Shown here piece after piece: positions 49,856 through 59,645 of a stretch of DNA of 63,821 bases. The notes beneath the pieces are model-generated. The model had not been told where the DNA came from, did not search any database, and saw only the letters and a program-made list of their open reading frames with translations. A program made the position numbers and the translations under genes. Position 1 is the first letter of the stretch; every line of letters begins with the position of its first letter. This DNA is from Gammaproteobacteria bacterium (GTDB lineage Bacteria; Pseudomonadota; Gammaproteobacteria; JADZEE01). The stretch spans positions 1-63,821 of the forward strand of contig JADZEE010000099.1 in NCBI GenBank assembly GCA_020850735.1. The letters run 5' to 3'.

Positions 49856-51649
49856 ATGACCCTGCCGCGCTTCAGCACTGTCATCTGCAATTACAACTAC
49901 GGCGACTTCGTCGCCGACGCCATCGAGTCCGCCCTCGCCCAGGACTATCCCGCGGATCGCCACGAGGTCATCGTCGTCGACGACGGCTCGACCGACGCGT
50001 CGCGTGAGCGCATCGGCGCGCTGGCGGGACGGCCGGGCTTCACCGTCGTACTGCAACCGAACGCCGGGCAGGCGGCGGCTTACGCCGCCGGGGTCGCGCG
50101 GGCGCGGGGCGACTACGTCTGCCTGCTCGATTCCGACGATCTGTTCCTGCCCGGCAAGCTCGCCGGCGTCGCCGCGCAGCTCGAGCGGATCGCCGCGAGC
50201 AGCGCGGATCTGGTGCTGTTCCACGACTATTGCATCCGCGACGACGTGCGCGGTATCGAGCTGGAGGCGAGCTGGTTTGCCACGCGCGGCATCGATCTCG
50301 GCGCCGGCGCGCGGATCAGTGATCCCTCCCAGCCGGTGCAGATCCCGGTGCCCTGTGCGCAGATCTACGGCCGCGCGCTGGCACAACAACTGTTCGACGC
50401 GATGCCCACGGCGGACTGGAAGTACGGCGCGGACATCGTCCTCGCGCACGCCGCCTTCCTCGTCGCCCGCCGCCTGCATTACCTGCACGAGGTGCTCGGT
50501 GTCTACCGCATCCACGGCGGCAATGAGATGGGCGGCGTCGACGGTGATCGCGTCATCGCCAAGACCAGCGTCATCTCGCGCTGGCCCAAACGGCTGTGGT
50601 ACTTCGAGCGGGTGATGGACAGCACGGCAGGCGATCGGGAAGCGCGCCAGGAGCGCCTGGGCTATTTGAAGCGCATCGAACGGGAAGTGCGCTATACCTC
50701 CGGCGCATTGCGCCTGCGCGAACCGCTGGTCAGCTTCGTCGTGCTCGCGGGCGAGGACGACGGCGCGCTCGCCGACACCCTCGCCGCCGTCAGCGCCCAG
50801 ACGCATCCCACGCTCGAGGTGCTGGTGGTGTTGCGCGGGGATGCGCACGGCGCCGCGGCGCACGATTTCGGCACGGCGCGGGTGCTGCACGCGGCCGCGG
50901 GTGCCAGCGACATCGAATGCATGGCGCTCGGCCACGGCGCGGCGCGTGGCGCCTTCCTGTGCTTCGTGCCGGCCGGCGATCGGCCGGATCCGGTGTTCAC
51001 CGAACGCATCCTGCACGTGCATCTGTACGGTCCGCCCGCGTCGCTGTGTGCCAGCGACGTGCGCCTCATCGACCACGACGGCACGCTGCTGCATTCGAGC
51101 CCGAACGCGGCCAGCGCGGCGTGGCGCCAGGTCATCCATTTCGTGGACCCGCTCACCACGCCCATGGCGCAGACGCGTTTTCCACCGCTGGCGGCGGTCA
51201 TGTTCCGGCGCCAGCGCCTGCTCGAACGCTTTTTCGATCGGGCGGACGCGGCGGCGGTGCTCGGCGCGCAGGGGCCGTGGCTGCTGTTGCAGCTCGCCCA
51301 CGCGCTCGGCGGCAGTACGCGCCTGGCCGAATGTCTGCTCAGTCACCGCATCGAGGACCAGAGCTGGATCACCGCGTTCACGCAGGGCGCGGTGCCGGAT
51401 CCGGACGGATCGGTCGCAACCGATCCCGATCTCACTGCGGCCTGCGCGCTGCTGCTCGACATCTATTGCGCGGCGCACGGGGAGTTCCGGGCAGTGTTCC
51501 CGGAAACCTGGCACGCGCAGTTCATCGCCTGGCTCGCGCACGGCCAGAGCTTCGCCGCGCGCGCACGACTGCGCGACATCGCCCGCACGCACGGTGACGG
51601 GGAAACCGTCGATCTGCTCGACGCGATCGACGAGCTCGGCAGCGAATGA
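49856..51649 (+). CDS. Family 2 glycosyltransferase
   Basis: 597 residues from ATG 49856 (a TTG at 49841 is possible; neither has a strong ribosome site). GT-A domain about 1-230: FSTVICNYNYGDFVADAIES, IVVDDGSTDASRERI, QPNAGQAAAYAAGVARARGD and the metal-binding YVCLLDSDDLFLPGKL. The C-terminal half includes a second, degenerate GT2-like segment (VSFVVLAGEDDGALADTLAA). Probably cytoplasmic, acting on an envelope polysaccharide; may relate to the nearby PEP-CTERM gene. Confidence 0.85.
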   Translation: MTLPRFSTVICNYNYGDFVADAIESALAQDYPADRHEVIVVDDGSTDASRERIGALAGRPGFTVVLQPNAGQAAAYAAGVARARGDYVCLLDSDDLFLPGKLAGVAAQLERIAASSADLVLFHDYCIRDDVRGIELEASWFATRGIDLGAGARISDPSQPVQIPVPCAQIYGRALAQQLFDAMPTADWKYGADIVLAHAAFLVARRLHYLHEVLGVYRIHGGNEMGGVDGDRVIAKTSVISRWPKRLWYFERVMDSTAGDREARQERLGYLKRIEREVRYTSGALRLREPLVSFVVLAGEDDGALADTLAAVSAQTHPTLEVLVVLRGDAHGAAAHDFGTARVLHAAAGASDIECMALGHGAARGAFLCFVPAGDRPDPVFTERILHVHLYGPPASLCASDVRLIDHDGTLLHSSPNAASAAWRQVIHFVDPLTTPMAQTRFPPLAAVMFRRQRLLERFFDRADAAAVLGAQGPWLLLQLAHALGGSTRLAECLLSHRIEDQSWITAFTQGAVPDPDGSVATDPDLTAACALLLDIYCAAHGEFRAVFPETWHAQFIAWLAHGQSFAARARLRDIARTHGDGETVDLLDAIDELGSE

Positions 51650-51694
51650 AAGCGGCCCGGGGCGACATTGCCCCAGGCACTGCGATTCGTTCCC

Positions 51695-52522
51695 TCAGGT
51701 ACTGCCAACCAGCTCGGCGAGTTCGCGATTGAACCGCGCGGGTGCCTCGAGGAAGGGCGCGTGACCGACGAGCTCGTACTGCGAAGCACGTGCGTGGGCG
51801 ATGCGCGCGAGGGTGTACTCGCCCATGGCCGGCAGCACGATCCGGTCTTCCATGCCGATGCTCACCAGCACGGGCACGCTGAGCCGGCCGAGCGCGCCGG
51901 AAAAGTCCAGCTCGCGCTGTACCATCCAGCCGCGCACCGGCGCCGGCGTCAGCATGTTGAAGGCGAGGACGGTCTCGAACACCGCCGGGGCCAGCGGCCG
52001 GTGCGTGCAGGCGCGCACGAATCGACGCGTGCCGTCGATGGCGACGTGCGGATCCGGATCGGCCATGAGCGGCGCGAGCGTCTTGAACGCCGGACCCAGC
52101 AGCGCGCCCGCGGCGTTCTTGAGGGTCGCGGCGGCGACGAAGTTGATACCACCGATCCGATCCTGGCCGTAACGGGACAGGTAGTCGCCGACGATGTAGC
52201 CACCGTAGCTCCAGGCGACCAGCACCGGCCGGCGCAGCCGCAGCGTGTCGATGACGGCCGCGAGATCGTCGGCCCAGGGCTTGCCCTGGGTGTAGGCCCG
52301 GGAACGCATGGGTTTGTCCGACTGGCCGTGGCCGCGGCTGTCGAAGCATACCAGGCGAAAATCATCTGCCAGCGGCGAGTCATATTGTTCGAGCCAGCAC
52401 ATGTGGCTCTGGGACCAGCCGTGCACGAACACGATCGGGCGCGCGTCGCGCCGCCCCCACTCGCGCACGTGCAGCGCGACCCCGCCCCCGCCCCGGACTT
52501 CGTGCTGACTGCAAGCGCTCAT
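51695..52522 (-). CDS. Alpha/beta hydrolase (haloperoxidase-like)
   Basis: 275 residues from ATG 52522, with GGAGGGAC upstream. Oxyanion motif VFVHGWSQSH; nucleophile elbow LVAWSYGGYI (Ser about residue 95); acid in MEDRIVLP; His in VGHAPFLEAP. A typical soluble hydrolase of unknown substrate. Converges with the glycosyltransferase; a small GGGGC/GCCCC hairpin lies between at 51659-51674. Confidence 0.85.
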   Translation of the reverse strand: MSACSQHEVRGGGGVALHVREWGRRDARPIVFVHGWSQSHMCWLEQYDSPLADDFRLVCFDSRGHGQSDKPMRSRAYTQGKPWADDLAAVIDTLRLRRPVLVAWSYGGYIVGDYLSRYGQDRIGGINFVAAATLKNAAGALLGPAFKTLAPLMADPDPHVAIDGTRRFVRACTHRPLAPAVFETVLAFNMLTPAPVRGWMVQRELDFSGALGRLSVPVLVSIGMEDRIVLPAMGEYTLARIAHARASQYELVGHAPFLEAPARFNRELAELVGST

Positions 52523-52598
52523 GTCGTCCCTCCGATCGGTCCGCGTCGCGCGGCCGTGTGCCGGTATTGCAGGCGTGGACGCGCCGGCGCGCCTGCGT

Positions 52599-53750
52599 TC
52601 AGATACCATCGAGCGCGCGCCGCATCCGCGCCAGTGCCTCGTCGAGCAATACGCGCGGACAGGCGAAGTTCAGGCGCACGAAGCCGGGCGCGGCGAACAG
52701 CGCGCCGTCGTGCAGACCGACGCCGTGCGCCTCGAAATGCCGTACCGGTGCTTCGAGCGCCAGGGCGCGCGTATCGATCCAGGCGAGATAGGTTGCCTCC
52801 ACGTGCCAGGATCGCAATCCGGGCAGGCTCTCGAGCGCACGCTCGAGCCGATCGCGATTGCCACGCAGGTAGGCGACGAGCGCGCGCCGCCACGGTTCGC
52901 CGTCGCGGTAGGCGGCCAGCGCCGCGAACAACCCCATGGCGCCGGGATCGGCGACGATGCCCGCCATGACCCGGCGCATGCGGGCGCGCAGCGGCGGATC
53001 CGACACCACTGCGAAAGCACAGCCCAGGCCCGGAATGTTCCAGGTCTTGCTCGCGGACTGCAGCGTCACCGTGCGCTGCGCGATGGCCGGGTCGAGCCCG
53101 GCCAGCGGCAGGTGCCGTCGGTCGGCGTCGAGCGCGAGGCCGGCGTGGATCTCGTCGGCGACGATGACCAGATCGTGCCGCATCGCGATCTGCGCGATGC
53201 GCGTGAGCTCCGCCTGCGTCCACATCCGGCCGGTCGGATTGTGCGGGCTGCACAGCAGCAGCACACGCACCGCCGGCGTCACGGCGCGCTCGAGCGCGTC
53301 GAAATCCCAGCACCAGCGGCCGCCATCCTCGATCAGCGGGACCTGCACGACGCCGCGGCCACCGTGCCGGGGCGCGGACAGGAACGGCGGGTAGATGGGG
53401 GTGGCGGTGAGAACGGCCTCGCCGGGCCCGGCGAACGCCCGCGCGACGACGTTCAGCCCCACCACCAGGCTCGGCAGCCACACGATCCAGTCGGGTTCTA
53501 TGCGCCAGCCGAAGTCGCGAGCCATCGCCGCGGCGACCACGCCCGGCAGCTCCGCTGGCGGATCGGTGTAGCCGAACACGCCGTGCGCCACGCGCCGCTC
53601 CAGCTCCGCGACGATGCACGGCGCGGTGCGAAAATCCATGTCGGCCACCCACATCGGGATGACGTCGCGCCCGGCGTAGCGGTTCCACTTGGAGGATGCG
53701 GACGCGCGCCGGTCAATGACGGCATCGAAATCGAATTCGCGACTGGGCAT
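52599..53750 (-). CDS. MalY/PatB-type aminotransferase (cystathionine beta-lyase)
   Basis: 383 residues from ATG 53750. The start FDFDAVIDRRASASSKWNRY and IPMWVADMDFRTAP are diagnostic of the MalY/PatB group. PLP features: SPHNPTGRMWTQAEL, IVADEIHAGLAL (Asp), SASKTWNIPGL with Schiff-base Lys, and VRLNFACPR with the carboxylate-binding Arg. It probably cleaves cystathionine or other C-S bonds. Downstream of a thioesterase gene on the same strand. Confidence 0.9.
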   Translation of the reverse strand: MPSREFDFDAVIDRRASASSKWNRYAGRDVIPMWVADMDFRTAPCIVAELERRVAHGVFGYTDPPAELPGVVAAAMARDFGWRIEPDWIVWLPSLVVGLNVVARAFAGPGEAVLTATPIYPPFLSAPRHGGRGVVQVPLIEDGGRWCWDFDALERAVTPAVRVLLLCSPHNPTGRMWTQAELTRIAQIAMRHDLVIVADEIHAGLALDADRRHLPLAGLDPAIAQRTVTLQSASKTWNIPGLGCAFAVVSDPPLRARMRRVMAGIVADPGAMGLFAALAAYRDGEPWRRALVAYLRGNRDRLERALESLPGLRSWHVEATYLAWIDTRALALEAPVRHFEAHGVGLHDGALFAAPGFVRLNFACPRVLLDEALARMRRALDGI

Positions 53751-53814
53751 GTACGGGGCGCAGCGGATCTCGGTGCGGGCAGGGTAACAGAATCCGATCG
53801 CGGCGCCGCGGCGC

Positions 53815-54243
53815 TCAATGCGCCGGCGGCGCGCCGACGAGCGTGAACAGGGCCCGGATGTCGGCCGGGATCGCGCGTGGCCGGCCACTACCGGCGTCGA
53901 CGAACACCCAGTCGGTCGCGCCGCGGGCGAGCACGGTGGCGTCGGCGCCGCGGATGAATTCGTAACGGCGCAGCGAGCGGGCACGGCGGAAATCCTCCAC
54001 CCACGTGCACGCCCGGATTGTCTCGCCGGGCAGGGCCGGACGCAGGTACTCGACCCGGTGCGCGCGCACGACCCACATCGCCCCGGCCGCGCGCGTCGCC
54101 GCCGTGCAGCCGCTGGCGTCCGAATGGGCGATCGCCACGTCCTGCATCCACTGCACGTACGCGACGTTGTTGACGTGGCCGTTCACGTCGACGACCTCGG
54201 CACCCGCCTCGATGGCGATCTCGAATACGCCTTCGCCGCTCAT
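53815..54243 (-). CDS. Acyl-CoA thioesterase, YbgC/4HBT hotdog family
   Basis: 142 residues from ATG 54243; an in-frame ATG at 54291 would add 16 residues. Hotdog signature VVDVNGHVNNVAYVQWMQDV contains the Asp-x-x-x-His-x-Asn-Asn active site. Strands with VVRAHRVEYLRPALPGETIR follow. It hydrolyses thioesters; substrate unknown. Confidence 0.85.
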   Translation of the reverse strand: MSGEGVFEIAIEAGAEVVDVNGHVNNVAYVQWMQDVAIAHSDASGCTAATRAAGAMWVVRAHRVEYLRPALPGETIRACTWVEDFRRARSLRRYEFIRGADATVLARGATDWVFVDAGSGRPRAIPADIRALFTLVGAPPAH

Positions 54244-54361
54244 CGGCCGGCCATGCCGGCAGATCCGCACGACGCCGCTCTGCGGTCGCAAGCCTGATTC
54301 GACCGCGAGCTACGCCCCTGCCCCACACCACAGACGATCTCGGCCGTCACCGAACCCTCAC

Positions 54362-54463
54362 CGTCATCGCGAGGTCCGCCGCGCAGCGGCGGACCGTGGC
54401 GATCCAGGCAAACCGCGAACTCGGTCCGCCTCCCCATGGATTGCCACGCGCGCTCGCGATGAC
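54362..54463. repeat. Dispersed CGTCATCGCGAG-type palindromic repeat, copy 2
   Basis: Starts CGTCATCGCGAGG and ends GCTCGCGATGACG; inside are CGTGGCGATCC and GGATTGCCACGCG, as in copy 1 at 5556-5664. It occupies a third of the 319-base gap 54244-54562. The remaining bases show no gene. Confidence 0.75.
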
Positions 54464-54562
54464 GAACCGCAGGGAGCGATGGCGTACATGACTTCGGCCG
54501 CGCGCACGGCGTGATCGAAATAGAATTCTTCCACGAACGGTCCCGCCCGCGGCGCGCGCGGT

Positions 54563-55990
54563 TCACGCCCCGTTCATTCCTGGCGATGAATGGCATCGCC
54601 CGTCTGCGCGCGCTCGCGCCCGCAGCCAGTCACACGCGCCGGCGCCGGCCGCACGACCGGTCGCCAGGCAGGCCGTGAGCAGGTAGCCGCCGGTCGGCGC
54701 TTCCCAGTCGAGCATCTCTCCCGCGCAGAACACGCCCGGCAGCGCGTCGAGCATCAAGCGCGCGTCGAGCGCCTCGAAAACCACGCCACCGGCGCTGCTG
54801 ATCGCTTCGGCCAGGGGTCGCGGCGCCCGCAGGCGCAGCGGCAGCGACTTGATGGCGGCCGCGAGCCGCTGCGGGACCGCCAGCGCGTCGGGCGCCGCGC
54901 ATTCGTGCAGCAGCGCGGTCTTGACCCCTTCCAGGCCGGCGATCCGGCGCAGCCGCGTCGCGAGCGAGCGCTTGCCGCGCGGCCGGGCGAACGCGGTTTC
55001 GAGGCGTGCGAGATCATGACCGGGGGCGAGATCGATCTCGAGCACGGCCGAACCGTCGCGTTCTATACGATCGCGCAGCACCGCCGCCAGGGCGTAGACC
55101 ACGCCGCCCTCGATACCGTTGGCAGTGACGATCATCTCCCCCGGTTGGCACCACGCCGCGCCGTCACGGTCGCGCACCCTCGCGACGATCGACTTGACCG
55201 GCGCACCCGCGAACCGGCTGCGCAGGTGCTCGCTCCAATGAACGTCGAACCCGCAGTTCGCCGGCCGTAGCGCCTGCACGCGGATCCCGCGCGCGGCGAG
55301 CAACGCCACCCACGCGCCATCCGAGCCGAAGCGGGGCCAGCTGGCGCCGCCGAGCGCGAGGATCACCGCATCCGCGTGCCGCTCGACGTCACCGGCCGGC
55401 GTCGCGAACACCAGTGCGCCACGGTCGTTCCAGCCCCGCCAGCGGTGGCGCAGGTGCAGCTTCACGCCGCTGGCCCGCAGGCGATGGCGCCAGGCGCGCA
55501 GCAGCGGCGCCGCTTTCCTGTCGAGCGGAAATACGCGACCCGAGCTGCCGACAAAAGTCTCCACGCCGAGCCCGCGGGCCCATTCCCGCACCGCGGCCGG
55601 CGCCAACGCACGCAGCAACGGTGCCATTATCCCGCTGCGTGTTCCGAAGCGCGCCACGAAGCCCTCGAACGGTTCGCTGTGCGTCAGGTTGAGCCCGCCG
55701 CGGCCGGCGAGCAGGAACTTGCGTCCGATCGAGGGCATGGCGTCGTACACGTCCACACGCGCGCCGCCCGCCACCGCCGTTTCGGCCGCCATCAGACCGG
55801 CCGGACCGGCACCGATCACCGCGATGCGCGCGTGCGCGCCGGCATCGGTGCCGTGCAGCCGCGCCGGTCCAGGCTGCGCGGCAACGCTGAGTTCCGCGGC
55901 CGGGCGGTGCGGCGTGGTCTGCGCGTCCGCCCGCGTGGCCGCGGCCGCCGTCCCGCTAGAAGGGGTAGTGGCGCGGCGAGGTCTGGACAC
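54563..55990 (-). CDS. FAD-dependent oxidoreductase (TIGR03862/HI0933-like flavoprotein)
   Basis: 475 residues from GTG 55990; a GTG at 56035 is equally possible, and no ATG precedes the FAD motif. FAD fold: ARIAVIGAGPAGLMAAETAV (GxGxxG). Family motifs: KFLLAGRGGLNLTHSEP, ALGGASWPRFGSDGAWVALL and GVFCAGEMLDWEAPTGGYLL. The HI0933 family contains flavoproteins of poorly known substrate. Overlaps the end of the aldehyde dehydrogenase gene by 35 bases. The extra Ala-rich start is doubtful. Confidence 0.82.
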   Translation of the reverse strand: MSRPRRATTPSSGTAAAATRADAQTTPHRPAAELSVAAQPGPARLHGTDAGAHARIAVIGAGPAGLMAAETAVAGGARVDVYDAMPSIGRKFLLAGRGGLNLTHSEPFEGFVARFGTRSGIMAPLLRALAPAAVREWARGLGVETFVGSSGRVFPLDRKAAPLLRAWRHRLRASGVKLHLRHRWRGWNDRGALVFATPAGDVERHADAVILALGGASWPRFGSDGAWVALLAARGIRVQALRPANCGFDVHWSEHLRSRFAGAPVKSIVARVRDRDGAAWCQPGEMIVTANGIEGGVVYALAAVLRDRIERDGSAVLEIDLAPGHDLARLETAFARPRGKRSLATRLRRIAGLEGVKTALLHECAAPDALAVPQRLAAAIKSLPLRLRAPRPLAEAISSAGGVVFEALDARLMLDALPGVFCAGEMLDWEAPTGGYLLTACLATGRAAGAGACDWLRARARADGRCHSSPGMNGA

Positions 55991-57407
55991 TGATCCAGCG
56001 CAGCTCCGTGAACTCGTTGACCCCCGCCTGGCCACCGAAGCGGCCGTATCCCGACGCCTTCATGCCGCCGAACGGCATCTGCGCCTCGTCGTGCACGGTC
56101 GGCCCGTTGATGTGGCACATCCCGGCCTCGATCCGTTTCGCCACGTCGAGCGCCCGGGCGAGATCGCGGCCGAACACCGCCGAGGACAGTCCGTACTCGG
56201 TGTCATTGGCGAGCCGCACCGCCTCGTCCGCCGAGCGTACCCGCGTGATGGTCACCTGCGGCCCGAACGACTCCTCGCGGAAAATGCGCATGTCGGGCGT
56301 GACGTGATCGACCACGATGCCTTTCATGATGGTGCCGTCGGCCTCACCGCCCGTCAGCAGCTTGGCGCCGCCCTGCCGGGCCTGCGCCACCAGCTCCTGC
56401 AGGCGTTCGACCGTCGACAGGCCGATCACGGAGCCGAGGACGACCTCGCCTTTGCGCGGGTCGCCGCACGGCAGGGCGGCGACCCGCGCCGCCAGCTTGG
56501 CGGCGAATTCGTCGGCGATCGTCTGGTCGACGATGATGCGCTCGGTGGACATGCAGATCTGGCCCTGATTGGCGAAGGCACCGAACACCGCGGCGTCGAC
56601 CGCGGCGTCGACGTCCGCGTCGTCGAGCACGACCAGCGGTGCCTTGCCGCCGAGCTCGAGCAGGATCGGCTTCAGGTGCCGGGCCGCGATCTGCGCCAGG
56701 ATCCGGCCGACCCGCGTCGAACCGGTGAAGTTGATCCGCCGCACGGCCGGGTGGCCGATGAGCACCTCGGCAACGGCCTCGGCATCCTTGGGATCGTGGG
56801 TGATGACGTTGACCACGCCCGCCGGGAAGCCGGCCTCCTGCAGCACGGTCCCGATGAGCCGGTGGGTGCCCGGGCAGATCTCCGAGGCCTTCAGCACGAC
56901 GGTATTGCCGCAGGCCAGCGGCATGGCGATCGCCCGTACACCCAGGATCACCGGCGCATTCCACGGCGCGATGCCGAGCACCACCCCGACCGGCTGGCGC
57001 ACGGCCATCGCCAGGCTGCCCGGCACGTCCGAGGGCAGGAGCTCACCCTTGACCTGGGTCGTCATCGCCCCGGCCTCGCGCAGCATGCCGGCGGCCAGGT
57101 GCAGGTTGAATTGCACCCAGCCGGCCGTCGCGCCGATCTCGGCCATCATCACCTCCGTGAACGCGTCCGCGCGCCCTTCCAGCAGATCGGCCGCCCGCAG
57201 CAGCCGCGCCCGCCGCTCGTTCGGACCGAGCGCCGCCCAGCCCGGAAACGCCGCCGCCGCCGCCTCGGCCGCGGCCGTCGCGTCGGGCACCGATGCCGCG
57301 GCGCAGCGTGACGCCACCTCACCGGATATCGGGTTGCGTCGTTCGAAGGTCGCACCGCCTGCGGACGGTCGTTCTTCGCCGCCGATCAATAACTGGATGT
57401 CCTGCAT
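55956..57407 (-). CDS. Aromatic/vanillin-type aldehyde dehydrogenase
   Basis: 483 residues from ATG 57407, preceded by AGGAGG. ALDH motifs: GIAPWNAPVILGVRAIAMPL, ACGNTVVLKASE, FTGSTRVGRILAQIA, catalytic Glu in LELGGKAPLVVLDDADVD, catalytic Cys in QGQICMSTERI, and FREESFGPQVTITRV. The variant is closest to salicylaldehyde/vanillin/benzaldehyde dehydrogenases. It oxidises an aldehyde with NAD(P)+. Followed by the flavoprotein on the same strand. Confidence 0.9.
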   Translation of the reverse strand: MQDIQLLIGGEERPSAGGATFERRNPISGEVASRCAAASVPDATAAAEAAAAAFPGWAALGPNERRARLLRAADLLEGRADAFTEVMMAEIGATAGWVQFNLHLAAGMLREAGAMTTQVKGELLPSDVPGSLAMAVRQPVGVVLGIAPWNAPVILGVRAIAMPLACGNTVVLKASEICPGTHRLIGTVLQEAGFPAGVVNVITHDPKDAEAVAEVLIGHPAVRRINFTGSTRVGRILAQIAARHLKPILLELGGKAPLVVLDDADVDAAVDAAVFGAFANQGQICMSTERIIVDQTIADEFAAKLAARVAALPCGDPRKGEVVLGSVIGLSTVERLQELVAQARQGGAKLLTGGEADGTIMKGIVVDHVTPDMRIFREESFGPQVTITRVRSADEAVRLANDTEYGLSSAVFGRDLARALDVAKRIEAGMCHINGPTVHDEAQMPFGGMKASGYGRFGGQAGVNEFTELRWISVQTSPRHYPF

Positions 57408-57643
57408 GCAATCCTCCTGGCGTGATCCGGTCTGCAAGCCCGCGGCTCCGCGCCGCCTGCGGCGCAGTCAGCCACCGTCCGCGGGCGTGGGCGTGGGCGG
57501 GATGATGACACGCTTCGGCGCGCGCTTGCATCCCGGCGCGACGCGCACGCACGGGGGCCCTCAAGCACTGGGGCCGCGGGCCGCTACGGTCTTGCCAGGT
57601 CATCACGATACGGGTCGCCCGAAGCGGTGACCGCGAGGACAGC

Positions 57644-58435
57644 ATGTCTGCAAGCAGCCGGGTCGCACCGGTACAGGCAAGGACCCGCGAGCCGGTGTAC
57701 GTGTTCGGCACCAGCGTCGCGGGTCAGCACAACCACGACAGCGCCGCCGTCGCGCTGCGCCACCACGGTGCGGCCGCGGACAAGTGGAACGGTCCCACGG
57801 GCGACGCCTACGCCATCCCCTACCGCAACTCCGAGGGCGAGCTGCTGTCGCCGGCGGTCATTGCCAACTATCTGCGCCAGCTGTTCGATCACGCCCGGCA
57901 GTGCCCGGACCGGGTGTTCCTGGTGGCACGCTTCGGCTGCGAGCGCGGCGCTTTCGACGACGACGCGATGGCGCGGCTGTTTGCCGGCGCGCCCGGCAAC
58001 TGCCTGCTGCCGGGGGTGTGGCTGCGCAAACGCCGCGCACCCGGGCCGGTGCGCCTGATCGTGTTCGATCCGTCGGCGCAGGTACGCACGCCCGATCGGC
58101 AGGCGCGCATCAGGACGTTCATCGACATCAATACGCCGCTGTGGGGCGCGAGCACCGTGGAGATCGTCAGTACGGGTCCGGCACGCACGATCGCCGCCAA
58201 TGACGAGCTGGCGAAGACGCTGGGGTTCAAACACCGGGTCACGAAGGTGAATACGGACTATTACGGCGAGCACGCCGCCGTCGCGGCCGAGGCCAGGGCG
58301 GTCTGGTACGCCACGCACCTGCTCAGCGTTCGCGATCTGGACCGGACCGCGCAGCCCAACCAGATCCGCATGATCTCGGTCGCGACCCGCAACGGCCTGC
58401 ACATCGAACAGATCGACAGCGACGACGCCGACTGA
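57644..58435 (+). CDS. Conserved hypothetical (A1S_2505-like FGSN-type domain)
   Basis: 263 residues from ATG 57644, with GAGGAC upstream. N-terminal domain about 15-125: VYVFGTSVAGQHNHDSAAVA, GPTGDAYAIPYRNSEGELLS, FLVARFGCERGAF and NCLLPGVWLRKR. It resembles proteins with VFGSN...G.SYAIPT...GCG.AG patterns, often small stand-alone proteins of unknown role. The C-terminal half has no recognised domain. A palindromic repeat follows its stop. Confidence 0.6.
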   Translation: MSASSRVAPVQARTREPVYVFGTSVAGQHNHDSAAVALRHHGAAADKWNGPTGDAYAIPYRNSEGELLSPAVIANYLRQLFDHARQCPDRVFLVARFGCERGAFDDDAMARLFAGAPGNCLLPGVWLRKRRAPGPVRLIVFDPSAQVRTPDRQARIRTFIDINTPLWGASTVEIVSTGPARTIAANDELAKTLGFKHRVTKVNTDYYGEHAAVAAEARAVWYATHLLSVRDLDRTAQPNQIRMISVATRNGLHIEQIDSDDAD

Positions 58436-58495
58436 GAGCCATGTGAAACAAGCACCGCGCCTGCTGCGACGGCGGGCGAATGTTTCACGAGCTCT
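58435..58495. repeat. MITE-like palindrome, short form
   Basis: AGAGCC..GTGAAACA at the left and TGTTTCAC.AGCTCT at the right bracket CACCGCGCCTGCTGCGACGG and CGGGCGAA. The same arms and core occur at 62300-62471 in a longer form. It may form a strong RNA hairpin as a terminator. Confidence 0.7.
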
Positions 58496-58528
58496 GAGCC
58501 GCCGGCAGGCGACGCCGGACGGCGCGGA

Positions 58529-59170
58529 TCAGGTGAAGTACTTGCGCGGCGCGTGGTCGTGCTCGTCTTCGAGCGCGTCGGCACGGATGCAGGCCGGTCG
58601 CGCCCGGATCAGCTCCAGATAGGCGCGCAGGTGCGGGTAGGGCTCGAGGCCACCCCCGGGCGCCGCCATTTCCAGGACGAAGGAATTGAGCACGTCGGCG
58701 CCCGTGAACTGCTCACCGACCAGGTAGCTGCGCGTGGCGAGCTCGGCGTCCATGTAGGCGAGGATGTGCCCGAGCTCCTGCGCGGCGTAATCGTGCATGA
58801 AGTTCGTCTTGCAGCCGTCGAGCTGCACGAACAGGCGCAACAGCAGCGGCAGCATCGCCGAGCCTTCGGCGAAGTGCAGCCACTGCAGGTAGTGCGCGTG
58901 CGCGGCCGTTCCGGGCGGCGGCGCGAACCGATCCGCCCCGTAGCGCTCGACCAGATACTCGATGATCGCCCCCGACTCGCTGAGCACCAGATCACCATCC
59001 TCGATGACCGGCGACTTGCCCAGCGGGTGAATGCGTTTGAGCTCGGGCGGCGCGAACAGCGTCTCGGTATTGCGCTGGTAGCTCACGATCTCGTAAGCGA
59101 TCCCCAATTCCTCGAGCATCCAGATGATGCGTTTGGACCGGGACTGGTTCAGGTGATGCAGTCTGATCAT
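58529..59170 (-). CDS. Glutathione S-transferase
   Basis: 213 residues. Thioredoxin-like N-domain: MIRLHHLNQSRSKRIIWMLE with Ser as likely catalytic residue, KSPVIEDGDLVLSESGAIIE (cis-Pro and glutathione-binding Glu-Ser). Helical C-domain about 90-205 (VGEQFTGADVLNSFVLEMAA). It conjugates glutathione to electrophiles or acts as peroxidase. Confidence 0.92.
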   Translation of the reverse strand: MIRLHHLNQSRSKRIIWMLEELGIAYEIVSYQRNTETLFAPPELKRIHPLGKSPVIEDGDLVLSESGAIIEYLVERYGADRFAPPPGTAAHAHYLQWLHFAEGSAMLPLLLRLFVQLDGCKTNFMHDYAAQELGHILAYMDAELATRSYLVGEQFTGADVLNSFVLEMAAPGGGLEPYPHLRAYLELIRARPACIRADALEDEHDHAPRKYFT

Positions 59171-59270
59171 GGCTCAATCCCCCCCGCGACGAACGTGCCG
59201 GTGCAGCCCCGTATCGTGCGGCATGCCCGGGACCGGGCGCAAGCATCGGGACGGTCGCGACAGGCCCCGC

Positions 59271-59621
59271 TCAGGCGGATACGCCGGCGCGACGCAACAC
59301 CACCAGCATCGCCGCATAAGCCGCCGCCGTGAGGGCGATGCCGAGCAGCAGGCTGACGAAAAACGGCCAGCCGTGGCGCAGCAGCACGGGCAGCACGAGA
59401 AACAGGGCGAGCGACGGTAAAACCAGCCAGAAAATGCTCGTCGACAGGGCCGCGATCCGCTCCGGATCGCGCGTGTCGACATACAGCCAGATCATGCCGA
59501 GCACGGACACCAGCGGCAGCGACGCGAACACCGCACCGAGCAGCGCGCTGCGCCGGCCGGCTTCCGCGACGAGTACGACCAGCACGCTGGTGAGCAGGAC
59601 TTTGACGGCGAAATAGAGCAT
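59271..59621 (-). CDS. DUF3147-like inner-membrane protein
   Basis: 116 residues, four hydrophobic helices (about 3-20, 26-47, 62-80, 87-109). KVLLTSVLVVLVAEAGRRSA, ASLPLVSVLGMIWLYVDTRD and FWLVLPSLALFLVLPVLLRH match the DUF3147 pattern. Function unknown. Convergent spacing with a cupin gene 24 bases upstream suggests an operon. Confidence 0.8.
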   Translation of the reverse strand: MLYFAVKVLLTSVLVVLVAEAGRRSALLGAVFASLPLVSVLGMIWLYVDTRDPERIAALSTSIFWLVLPSLALFLVLPVLLRHGWPFFVSLLLGIALTAAAYAAMLVVLRRAGVSA

Positions 59622-59645
59622 GGCGGTATCCTCGCGATCGGGCTT

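Noticed and set aside
49583..51592. 669-codon minus-strand open frame across the glycosyltransferase
   Set aside because: It mirrors a real GT2 gene on the plus strand and crosses the prophage end; low-complexity His/Arg/Ala content.
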